From Marinobacter sp. HL-58 (lineage in GTDB: Bacteria > Pseudomonadota > Gammaproteobacteria > Pseudomonadales > Oleiphilaceae), in the NCBI RefSeq assembly GCF_001314605.1, contig NZ_LIHP01000004.1, forward strand, positions 310,001 through 374,000: a DNA stretch of 64,000 bases. The letters are read 5' to 3'. The notes beneath the pieces are model-generated. The model did no database searches and was not told where the DNA came from. It saw only the letters and a list, made by a program, of their open reading frames with translations. Below are positions 55,554 to 63,327 of this stretch, piece by piece (position 1 is the first letter of the stretch; each line of letters begins with the position of its first letter). The position numbers were made by a program, and so were the translations under genes.

Positions 55554-56210
55554 ATGCTTCTAACCAGCTCGAGGTTACCACTCTTACTCGCTATCGTCGC
55601 AGGCATCGGCATGATCACTGTGACAGCCTGGCAGGGATATCGTTTCTGGCAGAATGAAAACGATACGGCCACCTCGCCTTCCATCAATGTACAGACAAAA
55701 ACCGACATCCCGCAGGAACCGGAGGTTAATCTGGCCTCTCTTGACCTTTTCGGCAAAGCCGGAGAAGCAAAAAACCAGGTTGAACCGGACACCGAAAACC
55801 TTCCGGAAACCAATCTGCGGCTGTTCCTGAGGGGGGTGCTTGCGGCCTCCGGAGAGTTCCCCGGCAGCGCGCTGATTGAAGACGACAAAAGCAAAACCGA
55901 AGCCTACCTTGTGGGCGATGAACTGCCCGGAGACGCAACGCTCCGTTCGGTGCGCGCCAACCGCGTTATCATCGAGAGAGGCGGCAAACTCGAAAACCTT
56001 TATTTCCCCGAGGATGAGGATCGTTCCGGGGTATCTCTGGCTTCCGGGCAGGAATCCAGCCGCGAAGAAGAACAGGAGCAGCCCCGGGTGGAGCCAGTCA
56101 GCTCAGGCCAGCCCTCATCCTCCGACGCCAGCGGGGACAGTGAACAGCGCCGGGAAGAAATCCGCCGGCGGCTGGAGCAGCTTCGTGAACGCCTGAGAAA
56201 CAATAACTGA
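55554..56210 (+). CDS. gspC: Type II secretion protein GspC (HR domain, no PDZ)
   Basis: A 218-residue inner-membrane protein that links the platform to the secretin. One helix at residues 8-27, a linker with DLFGKAGEAK, and the homology region (TNLRLFLRGVLAASGEFPGS, AYLVGDELPGDATLRSV, VIIERGGKLENLYFP). In place of the usual C-terminal PDZ or coiled-coil domain there is an acidic Ser/Glu stretch and a short Arg/Glu-rich helix. It is divergent from gspE. The partner secretin gspD, normally next, is not here; a LapG-like gene follows at seven bases. Confidence 0.85.
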   Translation: MLLTSSRLPLLLAIVAGIGMITVTAWQGYRFWQNENDTATSPSINVQTKTDIPQEPEVNLASLDLFGKAGEAKNQVEPDTENLPETNLRLFLRGVLAASGEFPGSALIEDDKSKTEAYLVGDELPGDATLRSVRANRVIIERGGKLENLYFPEDEDRSGVSLASGQESSREEEQEQPRVEPVSSGQPSSSDASGDSEQRREEIRRRLEQLRERLRNNN

Positions 56211-56217
56211 GGCCTTC

Positions 56218-56880
56218 ATGGAGACGGCCATTCCGATTCCCCGAAGCCGTTGCTCCCTGCTCTCCATGGTCCTGATGGTTACCACGTTGACGGTGGCTGC
56301 TTTTGAGCTCAGTGACCGGCTGATGGATTACGTAAGGACCGAATTCGGTGAAGAGGCCCACAGCCGCCTTGAAACCTGGCAAAACCTTCACAACATGGCG
56401 GCCAATGCGCCCGTGGACCGGCAACTCAGACTGGTCAATTCCTTCTTCAATCGCGCCAGCTTCGTGACCGATATGGAGCACTGGGGCGAGGAAGACTACT
56501 GGGCAACACCGGTGGAGCTGCTGACCACCAACGGTGGTGACTGTGAGGATTTCTCCATCGCCAAGTACCTGACCCTCAAATCCATGGGTGTGCCGGATGA
56601 ACAGTTACGCATTGTCTACGTCAAGGCCCTTGAGCTTAACCAGGCCCACATGGTTCTGGCCTGGTACCCGGAACCGGATGCCGACCCGCTGATACTCGAT
56701 AACCTGATCAACGACATCAAACCTGCCTCCCAGAGACCGGATCTCGAACCGGTATACAGCTTCAACGGCGATGGCCTGTGGCTGAACCGCAGCGGGGGTG
56801 ACAGCAAGCGCATAGGCGACGCCGAGAAGCTCGCCCACTGGCAGGACCTCAACAGCCGGCTCATCGACAGCCTGCGGTGA
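56218..56880 (+). CDS. lapG: LapG-like periplasmic cysteine protease (BTLCP)
   Basis: A 220-residue bacterial transglutaminase-like cysteine protease with a membrane-anchor/signal segment (LLSMVLMVTTLTVAAFELS). The triad is visible: Cys in GGDCEDFSIAKYLTLKSMG, His in NQAHMVLAWY, Asp in PLILDNLINDI. LapG cuts the giant adhesin LapA at low cyclic-di-GMP to release biofilms. The partner LapD receptor is not adjacent. It lies seven bases after gspC and may share its transcript. Its target could be another surface protein. Confidence 0.85.
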   Translation: METAIPIPRSRCSLLSMVLMVTTLTVAAFELSDRLMDYVRTEFGEEAHSRLETWQNLHNMAANAPVDRQLRLVNSFFNRASFVTDMEHWGEEDYWATPVELLTTNGGDCEDFSIAKYLTLKSMGVPDEQLRIVYVKALELNQAHMVLAWYPEPDADPLILDNLINDIKPASQRPDLEPVYSFNGDGLWLNRSGGDSKRIGDAEKLAHWQDLNSRLIDSLR

Positions 56881-56979
56881 CGCCAAAAGACACTACAGTT
56901 GTCGTCAGGTGACATAGTCCCCGTTGCAATTACCGGTACAATCATCGCCATACCAAACCACACAAAAAGGATGGCCAAT

Positions 56980-58572
56980 ATGCGACGCTGGAACGGCTGG
57001 GGTGATGACCAGTTCAACCTTGAGTTACCCGAGGGAGGACGCCAGTTCCTGGAAGAGCGTATCGGCGCGGCCACGCCGCTCAGGGATATCTCCCTTGAAA
57101 CCGCCTGTTCACAGGTGCCTGACAGCCGCCTGCCCGACCATTCCCATGTGGTTGTAAACCCGGAAGACCGAGTGCGCCACGCCCGGGGACAGAGCCTGGC
57201 TGACTGGCTGGCCATGCGCAGTGGCGAATTCGGTGTTTTTCCTGATGGCGTGGCCTATCCGGAGTCGTCAAAGGACGTTCAGTCCCTGCTGGCCTATGCC
57301 GAAGCAAATGATGTCTCACTGATTCCCTACGGTGGCGGCACCAGCGTTGCCGGGCATATCAACCCCGTTGCCGGGGGGAAACCGGTACTGACAGTGGATA
57401 TGGGCCGCATGAACCGGCTCATTGACCTGGACCGGGAAAGCCAGATTGCCACCTTCGGAGCGGGCACGCCCGGCCCGCTGGTTGAATCCCAGCTGCGGGC
57501 ACACGGCTATACCCTTGGCCACTTTCCCCAGTCGTTCGAGCTGTCCACGGTTGGCGGCTGGGTGGCAAGCCGCTCCAGTGGCCAGCAGTCCCTGCGTTAT
57601 GGCCGTATCGAGCAGCTGTTCGCCGGTGGCCGCATTGAAACCCTCAGGGGCACACTGGACATACCTACCTTTCCGGCCTCCAGCGCCGGCCCGGATATCC
57701 GCGAGATGATTCTGGGCTCGGAGGGCCGTATCGGCCTGATCACGGAAGTGAAGGTGCGTGTTACCCCCCTGCCGGAGCATGAAAGCTTCCACGTGGTGTT
57801 TTTCCCGACCTGGGACAAGGCAAGAACCGCCTGCCGCAAGCTGGTGCAGAACCGCACGCAGCTTTCCATGCTGCGCCTGAGCAACGCCACCGAAACAGAA
57901 ACCCAGCTTGCCCTGGCGGGCCATCCCGGGCTGATCGGCATGCTGGAGTCCTACCTGTCCCTGCGCGGCGCAAAGGCTGGCAAATGCATGATGACCTTCG
58001 GCATTACCGGCAGCAGGCGCCAATGCAGCAATGCCCTCAAGGAAACCCGCGCCATCTGTGGCGAGTATGACGGAATCTATACCGGCAAAAAGCTGGGCGA
58101 CAAATGGGCGGCCAAACGCTTCACCATGCCCTACCTGCGGGAGGCGCTCTGGGAACTGGGTTATGCCGTTGACACCCTGGAAACCGCAACCGACTGGGAT
58201 AACGTGGACAATCTCTTAAAGCAGATTGAAGAAAACCTTCGTAACCGGTTGAATAAAAACAAGGAGTCGGTGCACGTATTTACCCATCTCTCGCACTTCT
58301 ACACCCAGGGCTGCAGCATCTACACCACCTATGTATTCCGTGTTGCAGGCAGCTACAGCGAAACCCTGGACCGCTGGAAGGCCCTGAAAGACAGCACCTC
58401 TTCCGTTATCGTCAATAATCGGGGCACCATCAGCCACCAGCATGGCGTCGGCAAGGATCACGCCCCTTTCCTGCCGGTGGAAAAAGGCGAGCTGGGCATG
58501 CTGGCGATCGGCTCCCTGTGCAGGACCTTCGACCCGGCAGGCCTGCTCAACCCGAAAACCCTGGTTGAATAA
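56980..58572 (+). CDS. Alkyldihydroxyacetonephosphate synthase-like FAD enzyme
   Basis: A 530-residue FAD-linked oxidase of the vanillyl-alcohol-oxidase fold. It resembles alkylglycerone phosphate synthase rather than glycolate oxidase: the start MRRWNGWGDD, the FAD region LIPYGGGTSVAGHINPV, the block TLGHFPQSFELSTVGGWVAS, GSEGRIGLITEVKVRV, and the C-terminal His motif TISHQHGVGKDHAPF. True AGPS swaps an acyl group of acyl-DHAP for an alkyl chain to make ether lipids. ATG 56980 has AAGGA eight bases upstream. It precedes glpD by two bases and the FGGY kinase, forming one operon. The function may be ether-lipid formation or breakdown; a D-2-hydroxyacid oxidase cannot be ruled out. Confidence 0.82.
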   Translation: MRRWNGWGDDQFNLELPEGGRQFLEERIGAATPLRDISLETACSQVPDSRLPDHSHVVVNPEDRVRHARGQSLADWLAMRSGEFGVFPDGVAYPESSKDVQSLLAYAEANDVSLIPYGGGTSVAGHINPVAGGKPVLTVDMGRMNRLIDLDRESQIATFGAGTPGPLVESQLRAHGYTLGHFPQSFELSTVGGWVASRSSGQQSLRYGRIEQLFAGGRIETLRGTLDIPTFPASSAGPDIREMILGSEGRIGLITEVKVRVTPLPEHESFHVVFFPTWDKARTACRKLVQNRTQLSMLRLSNATETETQLALAGHPGLIGMLESYLSLRGAKAGKCMMTFGITGSRRQCSNALKETRAICGEYDGIYTGKKLGDKWAAKRFTMPYLREALWELGYAVDTLETATDWDNVDNLLKQIEENLRNRLNKNKESVHVFTHLSHFYTQGCSIYTTYVFRVAGSYSETLDRWKALKDSTSSVIVNNRGTISHQHGVGKDHAPFLPVEKGELGMLAIGSLCRTFDPAGLLNPKTLVE

Positions 58573-58574
58573 TC

Positions 58575-60182
58575 ATGTCTCTGACCCGCGCACAGAAACT
58601 GGAACAGATCCGGAACGCTGACCACGGATTTGACATCGTGGTGATCGGTGGCGGCATTACCGGCGCCGGCGTCGCCCGGGAAGCGGCCGGCAGCGGCCTG
58701 CGCACCCTGCTGGTGGAACAGAAGGATTTCTCATGGGGTACCTCCAGCCGTTCCTCGAAAATGGTTCACGGCGGCCTGCGCTACCTGGGAAGCGGCCACT
58801 TCAACCTGACCCGGGATGCGGTTCGTGAGCGGGAGCGGCTGATGGCAGAGGCACCGGGGCTGATCGACCCTTTGCGTTTTGTCATGCCGCACTACCGCAA
58901 ACAGTTTCCAGGCCCGCGGCTGTTCCAGATACTTTTGCGTGTGTACGACCGGATAGCGGGCCATCCCACACGACAACGGCTGTCCCCCGCCGAAACCCTG
59001 CAATGGGTGCCGGGGCTGGCCACAGACAACCTGGTTGCCGCCAGCGGATTCACCGACGCCGTTACCGATGATTCCCGATTGGTACAGAGGCTTATCGAGG
59101 AAGCCGAGCATGATGGGGCCCTGAGCCTGAACTACCTGCAGGCGGATGCCGTCCTGCGTGATGGCGACAGTTCCGCCGTGACCGGTATCCGGCTTCGTGA
59201 TACCAGTGCTGACGGGCCTGCGTTCGATGTGGACACCCGCCTGGTTGTCAATGCTACCGGCGCCTGGGCCCGTAACCTGCAGCAGCTGGACGACGACAAA
59301 ACCAGCATCAGGCCCCTGCGGGGCAGCCATCTGGTTCTGCCGTTCAGCAGGCTGCCGGTTTCCTGCTCGGTATCGCTGTTTCATCCCCACGACCGGCGCC
59401 CGGTTTTCGCATTTCCCTGGCAGGGCACCACCGTGCTGGGCACCACCGATCTGGATCATGGCAAGGACCTTTCCGAGGAGCCAGCCATCACCCGGGAAGA
59501 GCTGGATTACCTGCTGCAGATCTCGGAGACGCTTTTTCCGTCCAGCGCTATCACCGAAGCCGACATCATTGCGACCTGGGCCGGCGTCAGGCCCGTGGTC
59601 AGCGAGAAAAACACGGGGGCCAAACGGGTAAAACCCTCGAAGGAAAACCGGGAGCATGTTATCTGGTCCGACAACGGGCTGATCAGCATCGCCGGCGGCA
59701 AGCTCACCACCTTCCGCCTGATTGCGCGGGAAGTGCTCACCAAAGCGCAGAACCTGATGCCGGGGCTGGCACTGAGAAAGGAAGATGCGCCGGTTTTCGC
59801 ACCACCCCGAGACCTTGCGCGGCCACGATCCATCAGCCACTGCACCTGGGACCGCCTCAAGGGTTTCTACGGGCCGGCCCTGGAGCAGGTGCTGGATGCC
59901 GGTTCCCACGACAGGATTGCCGGCACCGATACTCTTTGGGCGGAACTGGCCTGGGCTGCAGCCAATACTGGTGTTGTACACCTGGATGACCTGCTGTTAC
60001 GCCGGACCCGGCTGGGCCTGATCCTGCCGGCAGGGGGTAAGTCCCTTCTGCCGGAAATAAGAGCCCTTTGCCAACCCATCCTGGGCTGGGATGACGACAC
60101 CTGGAACCATGAGCAGGCCCGTTACCTCGGCATCTGGCAGGCCAGTTATTCGCTTCCCGTAAACGATGGCAAACCGACATGA
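58575..60182 (+). CDS. glpD: Glycerol-3-phosphate dehydrogenase (GlpD-type)
   Basis: A 535-residue FAD enzyme that oxidises sn-glycerol-3-phosphate to dihydroxyacetone phosphate and reduces quinone. N-terminal FAD fold VVIGGGITGAGVAREAAGS with the family segment WGTSSRSSKMVHGGLRYL; substrate-binding region includes TWAGVRPVVSE and SIAGGKLTTFRLIARE. It lies between an AGPS-like gene and a kinase gene, with two-base and four-base spacing, so the dihydroxyacetone phosphate it makes could feed the AGPS-like enzyme. It could also be the ordinary glycerol catabolic enzyme; no glpF or glpR is adjacent. Confidence 0.9.
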   Translation: MSLTRAQKLEQIRNADHGFDIVVIGGGITGAGVAREAAGSGLRTLLVEQKDFSWGTSSRSSKMVHGGLRYLGSGHFNLTRDAVRERERLMAEAPGLIDPLRFVMPHYRKQFPGPRLFQILLRVYDRIAGHPTRQRLSPAETLQWVPGLATDNLVAASGFTDAVTDDSRLVQRLIEEAEHDGALSLNYLQADAVLRDGDSSAVTGIRLRDTSADGPAFDVDTRLVVNATGAWARNLQQLDDDKTSIRPLRGSHLVLPFSRLPVSCSVSLFHPHDRRPVFAFPWQGTTVLGTTDLDHGKDLSEEPAITREELDYLLQISETLFPSSAITEADIIATWAGVRPVVSEKNTGAKRVKPSKENREHVIWSDNGLISIAGGKLTTFRLIAREVLTKAQNLMPGLALRKEDAPVFAPPRDLARPRSISHCTWDRLKGFYGPALEQVLDAGSHDRIAGTDTLWAELAWAAANTGVVHLDDLLLRRTRLGLILPAGGKSLLPEIRALCQPILGWDDDTWNHEQARYLGIWQASYSLPVNDGKPT

Positions 60183-61741
60183 GCCGGGACCAGTCGCTGA
60201 TAATGGCCATCGACAATGGCACCCAGAGCGTTCGCGCGCTGCTGTTTGATACCCGGGGAAACCTGGTGGGCAAAGGCAAGCAGGACATTGAACCCTACTT
60301 TTCCGAACAACCCGGCTGGGCCGAACAACATCCGGAGTATTTCTGGGAATCCCTGGGCAAGGCGTGCGACCTGTTATGGCAGAACTGCACTGCCCAGCCG
60401 TCACAGGTAGCCGGTGTTACCGTCACCACCCAGCGGGGAACCGTGATCAACCTGGACGGCAACGGCAACCCCCTGAGGCCGGCCATCATCTGGCTGGACC
60501 AGCGCCACGCCAGTGTGGACGGGCCCGTACCCGGCCCCTGGGGCTGGCTGTTCAGGCTGACGCGGCTGGAGCCCACCGTTGACCGTTTTCGCGAGAAAAC
60601 CCAGGCCAACTGGATTGCCCAGAATCAACCGGATGTCTGGTCCCAAACCCGCCATTTCCTGTTGCTTTCCGGCTACCTGAACTACCGCCTGACCGGCCGC
60701 TTCCGGGACTCAACCGGCAGCCAGGTGGGTTATATCCCCTTTGATTACAAGCGCCATCGCTGGGCCGGCAAGCACGATTTCAAATGGCAGACCATGCCCG
60801 TTCGGCCTGACATGCTGCCGGAACTGGTCCCGCCCGGCGAACGAATCGGCGACCTCACCACCGAAGCCGCTGCCCACCTGGGCTTGCCCGAAGCCCTGCC
60901 TGTTATTGCCGCGGCTTCCGACAAGGCCTGTGAAATCCTGGGTTCCGGTGGCCTGGGCCCGGATATCGGCTGTATGAGTTACGGCACCACGGCCACCATC
61001 AATACCACCAGCGCACGCTATGTTGAGCCGGTCCGGATGATGCCCCCATACCCGTCCGCACTCCCGGGCCACTATTCCACAGAGGTCATGATCTACCGTG
61101 GGTTCTGGATGGTCAGCTGGTTCAAACGGGAATTCGGCCTCAGGGAACAGAGACTGGCCGAACAGAAAGGTATTGAGCCGGAAGCCCTCTTCGACGAACT
61201 GGTTCGCGCCGTACCCCCGGGTTCCATGGGGCTCATGCTGCAGCCTTACTGGTCACCCGGAGTCAGGCAACCGGGGCCGGAGGCTAAAGGCTCAATCATC
61301 GGCTTTGGCGATGTACACACCCGCTCACACATCTATCGCGCCATACTGGAAGGGCTGGCCTATGCACTCCGTGAAGGCAAGGAGCGCATCGAAAAACGCA
61401 GCGGTATACCGATTCGCAGATTGCGGGTGGCGGGCGGCGGCTCCCAGAGCGATGCCGCCATGCAACTGACCGCGGATGTTTTCGGGCTGCCCGCCGAGCG
61501 CCCCCATACCTATGAAACCTCCGGCCTGGGTGCGGCCATCGACGCTGCCGTGGGCCTGGGCCTTCACCCGGATTTTGAGACAGCCGTTAACGCCATGACC
61601 CGGGTCGGTGATGTTTTTCACCCGCAGGAGGAGTCCCGCAAGCTCTATGAACGGCTCTACCGGGAGGTGTATCTGAAAATGTACCCGCAGCTGCAACCGC
61701 TGTACCGGAAGATACGGGACATCACCGGCTACCCGAAGTAA
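60179..61741 (+). CDS. FGGY-family carbohydrate kinase
   Basis: A 520-residue kinase of the FGGY (glycerol/xylulose kinase-like) family. The ATP/substrate motifs are IMAIDNGTQSVRALLFDTRG at the start, AASDKACEILGSGG (catalytic Asp region), YGTTATINTTS (phosphate loop) and RLRVAGGGSQSDAAMQLTAD. It overlaps glpD by four bases (ATGA). It is not classic GlpK: the substrate-binding segment differs (PGPWGWLFRLTRLEPT). A glycerol, alkylglycerol or ribulose-type sugar is a possible substrate; position favours glycerol-like compounds. Confidence 0.86.
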   Translation: MSRDQSLIMAIDNGTQSVRALLFDTRGNLVGKGKQDIEPYFSEQPGWAEQHPEYFWESLGKACDLLWQNCTAQPSQVAGVTVTTQRGTVINLDGNGNPLRPAIIWLDQRHASVDGPVPGPWGWLFRLTRLEPTVDRFREKTQANWIAQNQPDVWSQTRHFLLLSGYLNYRLTGRFRDSTGSQVGYIPFDYKRHRWAGKHDFKWQTMPVRPDMLPELVPPGERIGDLTTEAAAHLGLPEALPVIAAASDKACEILGSGGLGPDIGCMSYGTTATINTTSARYVEPVRMMPPYPSALPGHYSTEVMIYRGFWMVSWFKREFGLREQRLAEQKGIEPEALFDELVRAVPPGSMGLMLQPYWSPGVRQPGPEAKGSIIGFGDVHTRSHIYRAILEGLAYALREGKERIEKRSGIPIRRLRVAGGGSQSDAAMQLTADVFGLPAERPHTYETSGLGAAIDAAVGLGLHPDFETAVNAMTRVGDVFHPQEESRKLYERLYREVYLKMYPQLQPLYRKIRDITGYPK

Positions 61742-61848
61742 CATCCCGGGCCAACAATCGCTTGAATTTACCCGTCAGTCCGGTAAAACTCTGAACCTGC
61801 TATAACAACAATTCGCTGGTTCCGTTCCAGAGCATTAAGGCACGCCCG

Positions 61849-62691
61849 ATGTCCGTTACAGACTATCTGATTCCCTATGATTTCTCCCCCGTAACGATAC
61901 TGAGCTTTGCGCTTGTGCTGGGTTTTTACGGCTACGGGCTGCTGAAAATGCCGGAAGCGGACCGGCCAGGCAGTGGCCGCATCCTGGTGTTCCTCATCGG
62001 AGTCATCATGTGCTACGGCGTTATGCAGACCCGATTCGACTACTACTCCCAGTACATGTTCTTCGTTCACCGGGGCCAGCACCTGATTCTGCATCACCTG
62101 GGGCCATTCCTGATCGCGCTGTCCAACCCGCTGCCGGTGATGCGTTACCTCTTCAGCCGCATCAAACCCGGCATCAGGAAGGCGTTGACGCCCCTGGGAT
62201 GGATATACCGGTTCCTGCAACACCCGGCCATTGCCTCCTTCCTGTTTGTCGGCCTGATCTACTTCTGGCTGTGGCCGCCCATTCATTTTGACGCCATGCT
62301 CAGCCGGGATCTCTACTGGATCATGAACTGGAGCATGCTGCTGGACGGGCTGCTGTTCTGGTGGCTGATCTTCGACCCACGCTCACCGGTAGCCAGTGAT
62401 GCCCTGGGCTATGGCAAACGCATCCTGCTGCTGGCCCTGGTCGCCCTGCCCCAGATGGTGCTTGGTGCCACCATAGTGTTCTCCCGGGGCATGGTTTATG
62501 ACGTATATGAAGTCTGTGGCCGGGCCTGGCCCATGCCTCCCGAGACAGACCAACTGCTGGGTGGCCTGCTGACCTGGATTCCGCCGGCCATGATGAGCAT
62601 CCTTGGTATATTGATCATTCTTCGTCGCGCCATGCGCGAAGATGGTAAACCGGCCCCCTATTCCGAAGAACTGAAGGCAACTCATTCATGA
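61849..62691 (+). CDS. ctaG: Cytochrome c oxidase assembly factor CtaG (caa3 type)
   Basis: A 280-residue membrane protein of the caa3_CtaG family with about seven helices (for example TILSFALVLGFYGYGLLKM, HLILHHLGPFLIALSNPLP, LALVALPQMVLGATIVFS). Members help deliver copper or assemble haem-copper oxidases. AAGG lies nine bases upstream of ATG 61849. It overlaps the Sco gene by four bases (ATGA), a natural copper-delivery pair. No oxidase subunit gene lies in the window. Confidence 0.87.
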   Translation: MSVTDYLIPYDFSPVTILSFALVLGFYGYGLLKMPEADRPGSGRILVFLIGVIMCYGVMQTRFDYYSQYMFFVHRGQHLILHHLGPFLIALSNPLPVMRYLFSRIKPGIRKALTPLGWIYRFLQHPAIASFLFVGLIYFWLWPPIHFDAMLSRDLYWIMNWSMLLDGLLFWWLIFDPRSPVASDALGYGKRILLLALVALPQMVLGATIVFSRGMVYDVYEVCGRAWPMPPETDQLLGGLLTWIPPAMMSILGILIILRRAMREDGKPAPYSEELKATHS

Positions 62692-63305
62692 CAACCCAGA
62701 CCCTGTCACGACTGCTCAGAATGCTGCCAGTCACCGCCATGATTGCCGCAACAACCATGCTGGCAGGCTGCCTTGGCGACGAAGAGTCCTGGCGCGGAAA
62801 GGACATTAGCGGCCTGATGCCGGAACTGGCGTTCGAGCTGACCGGCACATCCGGCGACACAGTGACTGCCGACGACACAAACGGTGAAATCCGGATGGTG
62901 TTCTTCGGCTTCACCTCCTGCCCCGACGTTTGCCCCGCAACGCTCCAGAAGCTGTCACGTGCCGTGAAGGACATGCCGGATGAGTTGCAGGACGACACCC
63001 GGATCGTGTTCGTAAGCGTTGACCCGCAGAGGGACACCCCGGAACGGATCCGGAGTTACGTGGATTTCTTCAGTGAACGAGCCATCGGCGTCACCGGCGA
63101 AGAGAAGGCACTGCGGGAACTGAGCAAACGTTACCGCACCACCTTTGGCTACGACGATCCTGATGCCGAAGGCAACTACAACGTTTCCCACAGCGGCGCC
63201 GTGTATGTTTTCGACCGCAACGGCAACGCCCGCCTCCTGTTCAGGCCGGACATGAGCGTAGAGGATATCCGGACCGATCTGGTTACGCTGGCCGAAGAAA
63301 GCTGA
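62688..63305 (+). CDS. SCO1/SenC-type copper chaperone lipoprotein
   Basis: A 205-residue thioredoxin-fold protein that binds copper for the CuA site of cytochrome oxidase. The lipobox is LAGC (mature Cys near residue 25), so it is a lipoprotein. Copper ligands are the two Cys of SCPDVCPATL and the later His in HSGAVYVFDRNG. It is translationally coupled to ctaG. Its stop lies in a hairpin shared with the convergent phaC gene. Confidence 0.9.
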   Translation: MTTQTLSRLLRMLPVTAMIAATTMLAGCLGDEESWRGKDISGLMPELAFELTGTSGDTVTADDTNGEIRMVFFGFTSCPDVCPATLQKLSRAVKDMPDELQDDTRIVFVSVDPQRDTPERIRSYVDFFSERAIGVTGEEKALRELSKRYRTTFGYDDPDAEGNYNVSHSGAVYVFDRNGNARLLFRPDMSVEDIRTDLVTLAEES

Positions 63306-63327
63306 CCTGTAGATTACAGGGTCAGCT
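63300..63327. terminator. Shared hairpin at the Sco/phaC convergence
   Basis: AGCTGACC and GGTCAGCT form an eight-base stem around an inner TGTA/TACA stem, overlapping both convergent stop codons. There is no T-run, so it may act as a weak bidirectional terminator or transcript-end block. Confidence 0.5.

Noticed and set aside
58731..59981. 416-residue minus-strand frame opposite glpD
   Set aside because: Composition typical of the antisense of a GC-rich gene; glpD is well supported.
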